A DNA stretch of 64,000 nucleotides from Aricia agestis (taxonomy: Eukaryota; Arthropoda; Insecta; Lepidoptera; Lycaenidae): NCBI RefSeq assembly GCF_905147365.1, contig NC_056408.1, forward strand, positions 13,144,001 through 13,208,000. Reading direction: 5' to 3'. This document shows, piece after piece, positions 53,371-63,838 of the stretch. The notes under the pieces are model-generated. The model was not told where the DNA came from and made no database searches. It saw nothing but the letters and a program-made list of their open reading frames with translations. The position numbers and the translations under genes were made by a program. Position 1 is the stretch's first letter; each line of letters opens with the position of its first letter.

Positions 53371-53799
53371 CTAAAACAATAAAAAATACTTATTACATAC
53401 TTGATTTAAATAAATTCCTTCGTATACAAATTCCTGCTAAATTATCAAAAATATCATTTGAGTCGAGAATGGAGTCTAATTATTATACGGGCATAGTAAT
53501 GGGCAATAGTTAGTACTCAATAATTAAGGGAATGAAAAAAAGTTAGATTTTATCTTTATCCTGGAATAATTACATGAAAGAAAATATAGTCGTGATTAAT
53601 AAATTATAATATTAAGTATATTTAATAAAAAACAAACTTCATTACCTGAATCAGTTCCTTCAATCTTAGTTAGCACTTTTATAACTGCTTCATCAAACTC
53701 TTTCTTTGGCATACGGTTTTCTTGTTCTACTTTTTATAAGTAATATAATATAAACGCAAGTCGCAACAAAACGCGAGCGTAGCGCAACACACGTAAAGC

Positions 53800-54021
53800 T
53801 ATGTCCCCACTTTGCCCTTTCGTCTTCAATTTTCGTCATCTTCTTTCATTCAACTTGCGTTGCGTTGAATGCGTCAACGAACGCAACGCCAGCATAGTCA
53901 TTTTTGTCCTTTGGATACGGTCAGAAGGCATGCGTCGCGGGCATGCCTCACGTTCGCTGTTGACTGCGCTATAACGCATGCCCTTGACGAACAGAAAAAG
54001 GCACAGTGTGGACAAAGCTTA
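53800..54021. mobile_element. MITE (AGCTaTGTCC ends), copy 2
   Basis: Near copy of 30597-30833: AGCTATGTCCCCACTTTGCCC.. to GGCACAGTGTGGACAAAGCTT. It abuts a decayed FLYWCH exon. Confidence 0.7.
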
Positions 54022-54042
54022 AGCACAACTCGCAACACGCAA

Positions 54043-54364
54043 AATAAGGCACTGTTGGAACAATATCATCTGGTAAGATCTGGTACTACTATTCATCGAC
54101 GCAAAAGTAAGCTCTTTTTATAATAGCCAATTACATATTGTTATTTGTACCTTAGATGTATCTAACAAAATGCATGTATATTGTATACTAGTGCCAGGTC
54201 AACTATTTGATGCTATTATATGTGACCAAGTTAAGTTACTATTATCTGTGGACAGATAATAGTAACTTGTCAGTAAACAGTTAGTCGATCAACCAAAGTT
54301 TAACACTGCGTTATAATAATTATTGCCTCTCTATATTACTAGGAAATAATTCTGAAACCTCTAA
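54043..54364 (-). pseudogene. Decayed and interrupted D-subfamily FLYWCH exon
   Basis: Two pieces remain. 54320-54364 matches the start and acceptor of exon 51189 (ATTATTGCCTCT..TTACTAGGAAATAATTCTGAAAC.TCTAAAATAAA). 54043-54135 matches its middle (GGAACAATA-CATCTGG..ACTATTCATCG-CGCAAAAGT). About 185 bases, including a small palindrome (TTACTATTATCTGTGGACAGATAATAGTAA), split them, and the 3' half is replaced by the MITE at 53800-54021. Confidence 0.65.
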
Positions 54365-54575
54365 AATAAAATAATAAATGTGTTACCCAAAAAGTAAAAA
54401 TTCAATATTTTTGGTTGAATAATTTATAAAAGATTATTTTTATACGAGTATTTGAACTGAAAATCTTTCTCTATATTGGGTGACTTAATCTGATCTTTAT
54501 ACAAAATACATTTTTCAAATACTGTACATTTAGGCGATCTTAAAAGAGTTTAAAAGGAATATTTTAACAACGATC

Positions 54576-54844
54576 CTAATGGGATTTGCTAACCGTAGGA
54601 TAACGCTTGCATCGTATAACTTGACCATCCTTTGTCCTGATAAGTGTTGGTGGGTCATGATTGTGTACTCCGGAACAAGCAACGAGTTGTCCGTCGCGTG
54701 TGGTAACAATTTTTACTCCGCAACCTGCCGTTGATACTTTGGAACAATACCATCTTGTCCCATCATTTCTTGTCGCATATGTGTGACCTTGGTATAAAAG
54801 TAATTTACCGCTGCCTCTGTTACTTGGAATATATTCAAGAATAT
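54576..54844 (-). CDS. mod(mdg4): FLYWCH terminal exon 29 (subfamily D)
   Basis: 89 residues; acceptor GATTATATTTTAG before 54844. Finger: G11, G13, L15-L16, G20, Y23, W32-x-C34, C42 (one residue later than in 52829, from a STAGC insert), H61-N62-H63. The tail is longer by a basic KRYPTVSKSH because the stop used by 52829 is absent. Together with 52829 and the intervening piggyBac-type exon it shows local duplication around a foreign exon. Confidence 0.88.
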
Positions 54845-55883
54845 CTAAAATATAATCAAAACACCAAGGTGAGAACATTGCCTTGTAAAACTTAAAAATA
54901 AAATATAATAATACAATAATTATAAAAATAAAATAAAAATAAAACTATTTTTGTATAGACTTGTAAATTTAGAATAACACTTACTAGCTTTAAGAAAACT
55001 AAAATGCCTAGCAATAGAATCACATTTATTGTATAACAACAAACTAATATAATTCTTATGATCATGATTGAACAACGATATAAACAAACAACGTCATGAT
55101 ACTAAAGTAGAGCCGACGAGATGAGATAAATAATATAAATAAAGCATATTAAGAGCGGACTGTCAAATTTTGCTGTGTTTTCTAATGAGTATTACGATCC
55201 GGTCCCTTTGATTTGACTCAAATAAAATTGAGATTTATTTAATCATTGTATATTTATCTGATATTTGGCTAACGGAAAACACAGATCACTTATTTTGACT
55301 CGATAGTTATATTTTTCGAAATTATGAATCTTTCTGGGCTTTTCATTAAATATCTGTTACACCTATTTAGTTATAACTTGCACTACTACAATCGCATACT
55401 TTATAAAATAATAGCTAAAGGAAATTTTTTTATTGTATTTAATTTTTAAGTAATCATCACAAACATTTTTAGGACTTACGACCTTTATTTTCGTACTATA
55501 ATGCGGGAACCGTTGTTACGCGATATTGTTCACTATTAGCTGCAGTGTAAAGTACATTTCCCAGGAGCACGAGTCATGGAATCATTGTATATCACGATTG
55601 GAGGACAGCGTTGTGTGTAGGCGGCGCTAGCATTTTGTCAGTAGGCTCTTAACAGGTTAAATACATTTTTATTCCAATATAAAAAAATAAATTTAAATGA
55701 CAAAAAGTTAAATTTAGTATAACATCTTTTTTTTTACATAATGGGACACCAAACGGTACTCAATTACTCACATTCCCGCAACTTGAAACTCACATGACAA
55801 ACTTGAAAACTGACAACATTACCACAGTATAGCAATATTAGTCCCTACAGTAACGAAACGCCTTTGATGTCGCACGATGCCGT
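54845..55883. other. Spacer
   Basis: No exon or RNA gene recognised. Near 55800-55860 ACAGTATAGCAATATTAGTCCCTACAGTAACGAAACG occurs, whose rough complement is at about 57335-57395, so these may be the two ends of an insertion that includes the repeat at 55884-56235. Confidence 0.4.
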
Positions 55884-56235
55884 CAGAGTAGACAGAATGA
55901 TAGAGTATGCCGACTTAGAAAGATGTTGAAATTTTTAAATTTGACGTATTAAGACGAAAATCGTCGCCAGGGTTGTTAAATTGTTACCTACGAATTTAAA
56001 ACTATGACATATTCGCTGGACGTGTTCCTCTTTGGTCGTATTGTTGTTTGTGTTTTGGCACATGCGATTAAAATTGACAGAATCCAATTTTAAAATCTTT
56101 ATTGTAAATATTTAAAAATAAATTATATCAGCCAGCGCGAGGCACATTCCGTTCATAATCCTAGTGAAACCCGACGAATTTGACAGATATTGAAACCTGT
56201 TCGTTTCTTTGCAGTCGAACTACTGGTAGTTATGT
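55884..56235. repeat. Interspersed repeat, copy 2
   Basis: Same sequence as 18098-18465 (CAGAGTAGACAGAAT.ATAGAGTATGCCGACTTAGAA.. to CAGTCGAACTACTGG), more than 90 percent alike by eye. Confidence 0.7.
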
Positions 56236-56719
56236 CTATTGTGATGCCGTCACCGATGACAGGTACCGAGCAGATAATTATGCCAGGGTTGCCACGGAAC
56301 GGGAAATAAAATATTGTGCTTGTAATGCAAATGTTATCATTTAATCTGTTTAATCAGCGTATTATATTTACATATTTACTTATTTTAAAAACTTTATGCA
56401 CATATAGGTACAAAGGTGGACTTAATGCCGTATGGCATTATCTACCAGTCAACCTTTGGGCGATACAAGGACAAAGTTGTATAGGTGCCAGTCGAGTTGA
56501 AAAAGGAAAAGACAGGAAAAAATAATATATATGTATTATATAATTTTATACTATACTTATAATTTACATATTATCACACATAAAATTATATATAAATAAA
56601 ACCGATAACCATACGTACCGTAATATACCGTAATATAACTATATTATAATAATATATAGTTGATCAATGATGGTGCTAAAAATATTATAAATATTAATTT
56701 ATGCCATAAATTATGAAAA

Positions 56720-56983
56720 CTAAGAGTCTGCCAACTGTTTCAAGTAAAACTCACGTACCCTGCGCTTAAAAGTATCTCTGGTTTTTGACATCCTGATTTC
56801 CGGAGGAAGAGCGTTCCAGAGGAGAATAGCCTGGATATTAAAAGAAGAGTGGACGGAACTTGACTTGTAAGAAGGGCAACTTAAGAGCTGATTTGAATTG
56901 GATCGTAGGTTTTTATCGTGCCTGCTGCAACGGTATTGAAAGTGAGGGGCGAGATATTCGGGAGTATGGGGATGATGCAGCAA
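56720..56983 (-). mobile_element. LINE ORF C-terminal relic
   Basis: 87 codons open on the - strand: RSNSNQLLSCPSYKSSS..LLWNALPPEIR..FKRRVREFYL is the typical end of jockey/R1/CR1-type reverse-transcriptase proteins (R-N-x-QL, SF..LWN-x-LP, FK..). Truncated at its 5' side; related to the block at 4100-4215. Not in the array phase context (no acceptor recognised). Confidence 0.65.
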
Positions 56984-57423
56984 TTTATTCTATATTGTTT
57001 CTCTCCTTGTTACACTACTTACAACGTAAACAATAAAACAGAGATGCAAATACATGCCGCCAAGGCCAACACAATATTAGTGTAAACTGTGAGCCGATAT
57101 TTATGAAAATTTAAATCCTTTTTGTTTTTTGAATCAGATTTACATCCGTACACTGAACATTTATTATAATATCCCATTGTTTATAGGATAAGTTATCGTT
57201 TTACAACACAAAATTCGTAGACAACGCGCCAACGTCACCCCTGTGGGAGCAGGTACACAAACTCCGCGAGTTTGTGTACGCGGGCCCGCGCCGCCCGCTT
57301 CCCCGCGGGTACCCCTCCGTTGCTCTGCGTAAGTACATTCGTTTCACTACTGTAGGGATATGTCATATTGCTATACTGTGACATTACTCAGTAACAGTCA
57401 GCTGTTTATCACCGTCTCATATC

Positions 57424-57638
57424 TCATCTCGTTAGCTTTAGTTTAGGAGGATTGTGGTTGTGGTCAAAAAAACCAAATTCCATATGACCATTCCTTCCTA
57501 GCTTCACTCTCGCCTTGCATCCACGAGAGCGTCTAGAACTACAATACCAGTAAGGCGAGTCGCTCGTTTGGTTGTATGTATAATCTGCAAGCAAAAGGAT
57601 TTTCTTCCGTTGGCGTCCCTGGATAAGTTCGTAATATC
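57424..57638 (-). CDS. mod(mdg4): FLYWCH terminal exon 30
   Basis: 71 residues; acceptor AATTTATTATTTTACAG before 57638, array phase. There is no usable ATG in the exon, so ATG-based ORF finding misses it. Finger: G8, L15-L17, Y20, W31-x-C33, C41, H60-N61-H62, tail NPPKLKLTR, stop TGA at 57424. GC-rich and free of defects. Related in style to 33370 and 38643 (K-A-R-V-K-L after C41). Confidence 0.88.
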
Positions 57639-57863
57639 CTGTAAAATAATAAATTATTCATTTCCCAAAAAACTTTTTGAGTGTTTCTATCCAGGACTTC
57701 CGATTTCACACTATTATTTAGTAAATTAAGTTTTAATATTGTAAAAAACAGGCTAAATGAAAACTCCCGACAAAAATGTTTTTAGACACAATTTAGCATC
57801 ATCACTGCTGGTTTTTTTTTCAATATTTTCTTAATTTATTTTCAAGAGGCAGAGATAAAAACT

Positions 57864-58060
57864 TGATAATCTAATATATAAAAATAAGTCGGGTTTTCCT
57901 TCCTGACGCTCTAACTCCAGAACGCACAAACCGATTCTCGAACCGATCGAAAAGGTCTCGGGCTCCGTGAGGTCTATAGAAAAAAAATCAGAAAAACTTC
58001 AAGAGGAAAGCAGGAAAACAGTGAAAACAGGCAAAACAATTGGCGGGACAGCTAGTTCTT
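57864..58060. mobile_element. LINE-type 3' tail
   Basis: TAATATATAAAAATAAGTCGGGTTTTCCTTCCTGACGCTC..GAACGCACAAACCGATT.., a typical lepidopteran LINE end. No ORF. Confidence 0.5.
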
Positions 58061-58139
58061 GTTAAAAGTGTATCTGACGTTCAACAAACGTCAGTTCTAT
58101 GGAACTGAAGTGTCGTGCTGTGTCGCTGTGTAGTCTCGC

Positions 58140-58452
58140 CTTAAGGGTTGATTCAGACGTAGGTTGCGTAGATATGCATTTCTAAATTTATATGGATTAC
58201 ACAGATTCGCAATACGTCTTACGCAATTGAAATCTGTCAAATCCATACGAATTTATGCCGCGCCGCACCTCGCCTCGCCTCATCGCGTTGCGGTCTGAAA
58301 TGACCCTTAGGGTTGATTCCCCGCCGCAACGCGACGCGTAGATGCATTTTTAAATGTGTACTGAATTAACAGATTGGCATGTCGCCTCGCGCAATTGAAA
58401 TCTGCCAAATCCATACCTACTTAATGACGCGCCGCGCCTCGCCTCGCCTTGT
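58140..58452. mobile_element. Two head-to-tail MITEs (AGGGTTGATTC ends)
   Basis: AGGGTTGATTCAGAC..GGTCTGAAATGACCCT (about 58143-58313), then a second, incomplete copy from AGGGTTGATTCCC. Both contain AATTGAAATCTG.CAAATCCATAC and a CGCCTCGCCTCGCC run. A third copy lies at about 61535-61685. Confidence 0.65.
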
Positions 58453-58602
58453 AACGGCCATTCCCAATATTTGATCTATCTCTGATTTTGCCCTACTAGA
58501 GATAGGAATAACTCACATTAGACTTTTATGTCAATTGTGAGCTATTCCTATCTCTAGTAGGGCAAAACCAGAGATAGATCAAATATTGGGAACGGCCGTA
58601 AG
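58450..58602. mobile_element. Complete palindromic MITE
   Basis: GTAACGGCCaTTCCCAATATTTGATCTATCTCTG..CTAGAGATAGGAAT and the near-perfect complement, ending CGGCCGTAA. Arms of about 65 bases. Half of it also occurs at 52392-52475. Confidence 0.8.
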
Positions 58603-58906
58603 TCGTATGTTAATTTATCTATTTCATAAAAGGTTCTAAAAAATTCCAGTGATTTGATCGATTCAATATTTTGTCCTCTGAATCACGACGCCTATTAGAG
58701 TTTTTAATCAGAGGTCTTTTTTAATTTTTGAAAAACATTATTACAGGACTAATAACGACATAAACTTTTTTTGTCGTAAAAACTTCTATGACTCCGTAGT
58801 TGGAATGCGTGGGATGATAAAAGAAGACGAGAATATTTTAAAAATGTTTATTTACTTTAACCAGTCCACCATGTCGAACGTCTGGGTAAGCTTTAATAGT
58901 ACCTAC

Positions 58907-59632
58907 CTAATCTAATGCTATATCTGGATTGAACGGCATTAAGCCACACGCTTTAAATCCATTTATCAATGTTTGAGGTACTATGGAATTTCGTAGAACG
59001 TTATCTAGTACTTCAGCAAAATTAACTCTTGTAATTTTTTTATTCGGGTTTGCCATAAGCCATATTTGACATGCTTTCTTCCAAGCTGCCGTAATTGGAT
59101 GTATCACTGCCTCATCAGATGTCTGCACAAATGTACTTGCATGAGGATGTAGCCCAATCAATTCTATATTCAACTCCACACATTTTTTAGTAACTTCATA
59201 CGTTAGATTCGTTTTGTGACCGTCAAGAAAAAATATAACTGGAAAAGTGACCTCTTTTTCTATTAAGTACGGATGAAAAACGTTCAAAATATATTCCCAA
59301 AATAATTCACTGGTCATGCGACCAGTTTTGCTTTGTCCAATAGCCCAACCTTCCAGTTTTTTATGAGCCACCTTTTGTGGAACCCTGTTATTTTTATAAA
59401 CAACCATAGGAGGACAGCCTTGACCATCAGCAGCAAACGCTAACATCACAGTCACTGATTCCATAGAGTCTTTGACTTTAGAGCTTTTTATAACATCGAC
59501 AGACTTGTTAGGACTGATAATAAAATGGCTTTCCTCCCCAATAAAAACTCTGTTGGGCTCATCTAAAACTTTCAACAATTCATTTTCTTCTAAGTAACCC
59601 TGAATTGTCGAAAGCCATTGGCGTGATATCAT
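58907..59632 (-). pseudogene. pogo/Tigger/jerky-like transposase DDE region, disconnected
   Basis: A 241-codon open stretch with the DDE superfamily endonuclease fold of pogo-type elements: VFIGEESHFIISP (first acidic site, Glu where Asp is usual), FFLDGHKTNLT (second site, DGH) and TFVQTSDEAVIHPI (third site), then AWKKACQ.W. It is separated from its helix-turn-helix part (59680-60059) by at least two frameshifts and a stop, so no full transposase can be made. It would be 3' UTR of the exon at 59680-60059 if that exon is used. The long open frame suggests the break is recent. Confidence 0.75.
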
Positions 59633-59679
59633 GTTTTAAGTCGTAATTTTTGTTGACAACCTCTTTTTTAGTTTGGTAA

Positions 59680-60059
59680 TTAATCGCTGGATGCCTTTTC
59701 AAAAATGTTTTGATCCATTAAATAACCAGGGCAGTTATTTCGCAAGCAATTAGGCCTTGGGCTCTCGGTCAAAATTTTTTGTGCACTGCCAATCAAATTT
59801 TCTCTTTTTAAAGAAAATCCCTTATTCCATAATTCTAAAACCCATTCTTCTAAAATATCTTCTTCAGCATTTGTTAAAATAGGTGGTGGTCCAAAATTTG
59901 TTCTGCGACCAGGATTTTGAACCTTGTAGTACAATGTTGATTTAGCGATTCCATATTTGCGAGCTGTTCGTCTTATTTTACGAGTTTTTATTGCTTCAGC
60001 AATTGCCAAATCTATTAAAGTTGGATTGTAATTTGTTTTTCGTTTTTGGAGTGCAAGAT
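59680..60059 (-). CDS. Pipsqueak-type HTH terminal exon (pogo transposase N-terminus)
   Basis: 126 residues; acceptor GAGATTTGCTTTTGTTACAG before 60059, array phase, stop TAA at 59680. Residues 13-47 form a psq-type helix-turn-helix (LAIAEAIKTRK..TARKYGIAKSTLYYKV). A PPPILTNAEEDILEEWVLEL segment (about 59-79) begins the second, CENP-B-like DNA-binding region, which is cut short by a frame change near residue 110. psq/CENP-B domains bind DNA and often occur in BTB proteins (Pipsqueak itself has BTB plus psq). Splicing to a BTB module would recreate that architecture. Alternative: simply a dead transposon with a chance acceptor in phase. Confidence 0.65.
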
Positions 60060-60107
60060 CTGTAACAAAAGCAAATCTCCATAATAGATGATTACCAGCA
60101 TAATATA

Positions 60108-60345
60108 CAAGACGAGCTTTTGCTCGCGGCTTCGCTCGCGTTAAGAGGAATTATTATATACAAACTTTCATCCCCTATTTGAACCCCTTGGGGTTGGAAT
60201 TTATCAAAATCCTTTCTTAGCGGATGCCTACGTCATAACATCTACCTGCATGCCAAACTTCTGCCCGATCCGTCTAGTGGTTTGGGCTGTGCGTTGATAG
60301 ATCACTATGTCAATCAGTCAGTCACCTTTGAGTTTTATATATTTA
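60108..60345 (-). mobile_element. LINE 3' tail (CAAAGGTGACTGACTGA type), copy 2
   Basis: Reverse complement of 47590-47820. It lies just 5' of the HTH exon on the coding strand, about 50 bases before its acceptor. Confidence 0.65.
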
Positions 60346-60913
60346 TTTTATTTATTTTATTTTACTTTATTTTACTATATGACACGGCTCCCGTGTCATC
60401 CGCACTGAATCGGTTAACGAGAATATTTCAATGCTAAAGGAGATGGTTAAAGATGTGCCCTCAAAATATTTAAACAAAGCCTAATAAATAATAAGTGTTT
60501 TAAAAATAAAAAACACACTTTGTATTATGTACAGTATATATTTAATGTGTATATATTTAATAGTGCTACAGTATATATTTAAAAGTGCTCTTATATTAAT
60601 AATGTTAATACCATACAATTATAAATTATTTTGCACTTCACTTATTAGGCAGAATGTTCGATCCATTTAAGTAATATTATAAGATCTTTTTATGCCACAT
60701 TTTAATGCAATAAATCATTCATTTATTCATTCATTTATTAATTCATTCATTATAATACATTAAATAAACCTTACGCAAAAATATGTTACATTACGTGATT
60801 ACCAAATACAAACAGAATTGATAAACATTATGAAGGTATATTATCCTGGATTACTATTTACTACATTCGCTCTGAATAGCTTAAAATAATAACTAAAATA
60901 ATAAAAAATAATA
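60346..60913. other. AT-rich spacer
   Basis: Only simple (ATTTATTTT)n and (TTCATTCATTTA)n repeats were recognised, at 60345-60372 and 60715-60750. Confidence 0.4.
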
Positions 60914-61091
60914 ACTAGCTCTACCATGAGTTTAAATCTATAGTATTTTTCGATACCGACTACCATAAATTATTAGTAAATTTACAGCGCCTCTAACGGT
61001 TACTTGCGGAACTAAAATCGCCATACTAAATATTTACGTAGTCGGTATCGAGTATCTATAAATACTGTAGCTTTAAACTCATGGTACAGCT
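60914..61091. mobile_element. MITE (AGCTcTACCATGAGTTTAAA ends)
   Basis: AGCTcTACCATGAGTTTAAAtCTA..AGTATTT..CGATACcGACTAC pairs with GTAGTCGGTATCGAG..AAATACTGTAG.TTTAAACTCATGGTACAGCT. About 178 bp, 45 bases from the stop of the next exon. Confidence 0.75.
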
Positions 61092-61136
61092 ACAAATCGG
61101 TACGTTCTTTGATTAATTTAAAGTAAGTACTTTTAT

Positions 61137-61366
61137 TCATTTAAATTTAATGTATTCATCCGTTGGTTTATAATGAAAATATCGTGGCAAGTGTTCATGG
61201 ATATTATGGGCGCGATCTATTTTACCCTCTTCATTTAGTTTGATCCTTGCTTTACAGCCAGCCTTACGTTTCGAGCAGTACCAATACCGCACACCCGTCT
61301 TGTTAAATGTATAACCATCGAGCACGAGTTGCTGATGTTTTCTATTGCCTCCAATTAAAGTGTATT
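61137..61366 (-). CDS. mod(mdg4): FLYWCH terminal exon 31
   Basis: 76 residues; acceptor ATGTAATTGGTATTGTAG before 61366, array phase. Finger: G6-G7, L14-L16, Y19-F21, W29-x-C31, C38, H57-E58-H59 (HEH in HIHEHLP), tail of 17 residues ending EYIKFK. The spacing between C38 and the histidines and the CKARIKL block are normal. The stop TGA overlaps an AATAAA on the coding strand (tgAATAAAAG), so cleavage may follow almost directly after the stop. Confidence 0.86.
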
Positions 61367-61534
61367 CTACAATACCAATTACATTGTTTATTAGGATAAA
61401 TTAAACATACGTCGTCGCCAACTAACTTTCAAAGAACTACGTTAAAAATGATTAATGTCTTTTAACTTTAAAAGTAATCTTACCATATAGAAATGTTAAT
61501 AACTTTTACCCGATGATACCATCTAGAATTTTTT

Positions 61535-61685
61535 AGGGTCAATTCAGACCACAAATTTGTATGGATTTGACAGATTTGCAAGACGTCTCACGCAATCGAA
61601 ATCTGTCAATTTAACACAAATGTAGTAATGCATCTACGCGTCGCCATGCAGTCTGAATTAACCTCGAATTAACCCTTCTTCTTCT
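61535..61685. mobile_element. MITE (AGGGTcaATTCAGAC ends), third copy
   Basis: TTAGGGTCAATTCAGACC..ATTAACCCT with GAAATCTGTCAA inside; same family as 58140-58452. Confidence 0.6.
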
Positions 61686-61938
61686 ACGTAAATGAATTTC
61701 AATTTCGTAGTCGTGCTGAAACACTTGAACGGAATAACCGATTCGCCAAATTTTTGTCTTGAAATATTCGTGCTAAGTTAGGGAATGACCTTTCCTAAGC
61801 TATATATACGGTGAGAAAATTTAGAAGTAAAATGAAACGAAGTTCGTCAATTAAGTAGTTTTATATAAAAATATATAACCTTAGATTTTATTGTCTATAT
61901 CGCCATTTGAAACTGTGGTATTTTATAAGTACCTGTAC

Positions 61939-62549
61939 CTAAGCACTACAACCAGAATTTGACGATTCGCTGTCTGTCATACATTGGTCTTTACTTTTTT
62001 TCTTCTCGATATCAAACTGATTTATTTTTTTGTCCATTTTATTTTCGTCATTTTCTCTTTCCGTAAGAAAGATGGTTTTCTTGTCTTCAAACCTTGTCAA
62101 TTCTCTTCTCTGTTCTTGATCCTTCACTCTAAGGATCTTAGACGTCAAACTCGAAGACAAAAATTGTTGATGACGTTTTAGAAACCTTCTTAGCCAACTT
62201 TTACCAGCAATGCCTTTTTTGAATGAATTTTTTATACTGTGTTCTACAGCTAGTTGATAGGCTAACCGTCGTAAATTCATTTTCGTCAGTTTATGCTCCT
62301 CTTGCAAATTTATATGCTCAATAAGAAGGTTCTCTAGTTTTGAACTTAGAATAGGTTTCCGACCTAGAACTTTGCTTACAGATTCTTCTGGTGACTTTCC
62401 ATCGTTGACCAAACGATAAAGAGTGGACCTGGGAACGTTGAAGTGCTTAGCCGCCTTCAAGTATCCCATCCTCTTCTCCCTAACGGCTATAACAGCAGCG
62501 GACATGATATCTCTGTCCCACGTTTGTCTCTTATTGCATGTCATCATTT
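61939..62549 (-). CDS. Pipsqueak/CENP-B-type HTH terminal exon
   Basis: 203 residues; acceptor GTGACCTTTTTTTAG before 62549, array phase, stop at 61939. Residues 10-48: psq HTH (WDRDIMSAAVIAVREKR..AAKHFNVPRSTLYRLV). Residues 62-127: CENP-B/Tc5-like HTH (LGRKPILSS..LAYQLAVEH..GKSWLRRFLKRH). Then about 75 residues rich in Lys, Glu, Asp and Ser, ending TDSESSNSGCSA. The DDE catalytic part of pogo-like transposases is absent and the tail is unlike one, so the exon looks like a captured, finished DNA-binding module. Intact, with no stop or frameshift; low identity to 59680-60059, so captured separately. No FLYWCH exon was found further right in the window. Confidence 0.7.
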
Positions 62550-62819
62550 CTAAAAAAAGGTCACAAAAAGAGTGTAACACAATGCATGCAAAAGTAGGTA
62601 CTCTACCATTGTCGTATAAAATGAATATTCTATTCAACCATAGCATGGTTGTGAAAATGGTAAGATATAATTATTATGTATACCTAATACCTATTAGGAG
62701 AAAAAAAGTTATTCATGATAATAGAGTCAGGTTTGTATTACATAATATAATATAGGAAATAAATAACTTTGCGATTGTTTATCTATTATATTTATTTCAT
62801 ACAATTGGTAAAACATAAT

Positions 62820-62995
62820 CACATTTATCTTCTTATATATAAAAATGGATTTTCAAATGTGTTAGTCGCGCTAAAACTCGAAAACGGCTGAATGGATTGG
62901 GCTGATTTTAGTCTTAAAATATTCGTAGAAGTCCAGGGAAGGTTTTAAAGTGACACGAAGTTCACCGGGACGACTAGTATCATTATAATAATAAG
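62820..62995. mobile_element. LINE-type 3' tail
   Basis: TTCTTATATATAAAAATGGATTTTCAAATGTGTTAGTCGCGCTAAAACTCGAAAACGGCTGAATGGATTGGGCTGATTTT is a typical lepidopteran retroelement end. A similar tail is at about 61680-61855. Confidence 0.55.
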
Positions 62996-63296
62996 ATATA
63001 AGAAAAACTCTGTGCTTTTTTCTTTATAGTTCTTTGGCCTCTACAGTCTACAACATCAATTAATATTTACACACAATAATATTATCTGATATTATGTTCA
63101 ATGTTCATCAATAACGGAAATGAAGTAGCAAAAATGACTTCTTTAATATTCGTATTGACACGGTAATATTATTATCTACCCTACACTGTCGATTTTACAG
63201 TATTACGTCAATACAAACGTACCTACAAAACGCACGCTATAGACAAATGTAAGTATGTAATCCAAATATAGACTGACAAGCCACAGGACAAGCTAC

Positions 63297-63440
63297 CCGA
63301 CAAGGCTTTGAATTAACGTGGCGAAAAAAGGAACTAACGCCGCCATCATACAAAAACCCTAATTTTGACATGTTTTTGACAGTTCTCTCTCAGTTTACCG
63401 ACAGCGCCTCTGCCTACGTTACTTTAAAGCCTTGTCGGTC
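63297..63440. mobile_element. MITE (CGACAAGGCTTT ends)
   Basis: CGACAAGGCTTTGAATTAACGTGGCG.. pairs with ..TACGTTACTTTAAAGCCTTGTCGG. Contains AAAAGGAACTAACGCCGCCATCATAC. Confidence 0.7.
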
Positions 63441-63513
63441 TTTAAATACTGGAGATGGGAAGCCCAATCGCATCTTTACGTACCGCGCGGCTGTAGGTAC
63501 TTATGTCTAAGCT

Positions 63514-63838
63514 TGGGTTGCACCAGAGGCGTGGTTATAGTTAAAGCTTATTTAACTTTGACCACAGAATTTGACAGAAGACGTTGCTGATCCGACAAGG
63601 CTTTATAAGAACGTGGGCGGGGCGCTGCTGGTAAACGAGAACTGTCAAAAATGACAGCGTTAGTTCCTTTTTTCGCCACGTACATTTATAGCCTTGTCGA
63701 GCTCTATGGTTATTGTTAAATATGGCGTCTTGATGGCGTCCATTTTTAACTTTAACCAAAGATTTGACATTTTGCATTGTAGTTAAAGTCGTAGTTAAAG
63801 TTACAATTATAGTTAAAGTAAGTTGGTGCAACTCACTC
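63514..63838. mobile_element. Nested MITEs
   Basis: The outer element runs from GTTGCACCAGAGGCGTGG to AAGTTGGTGCAAC (same family as 15601-15737). Inside, at about 63595-63707, sits a copy of the CGACAAGGCTTT element. The inner insertion is therefore the younger one. The - strand ORF here is fortuitous. Confidence 0.7.

Noticed and set aside
56720..56983. Another candidate array exon
   Set aside because: The sequence is a plain end of a LINE reverse-transcriptase protein and no convincing acceptor in phase was found.
62423..62755. 110-codon + strand ORF
   Set aside because: Antisense to the psq/CENP-B exon and its intron; no domain.
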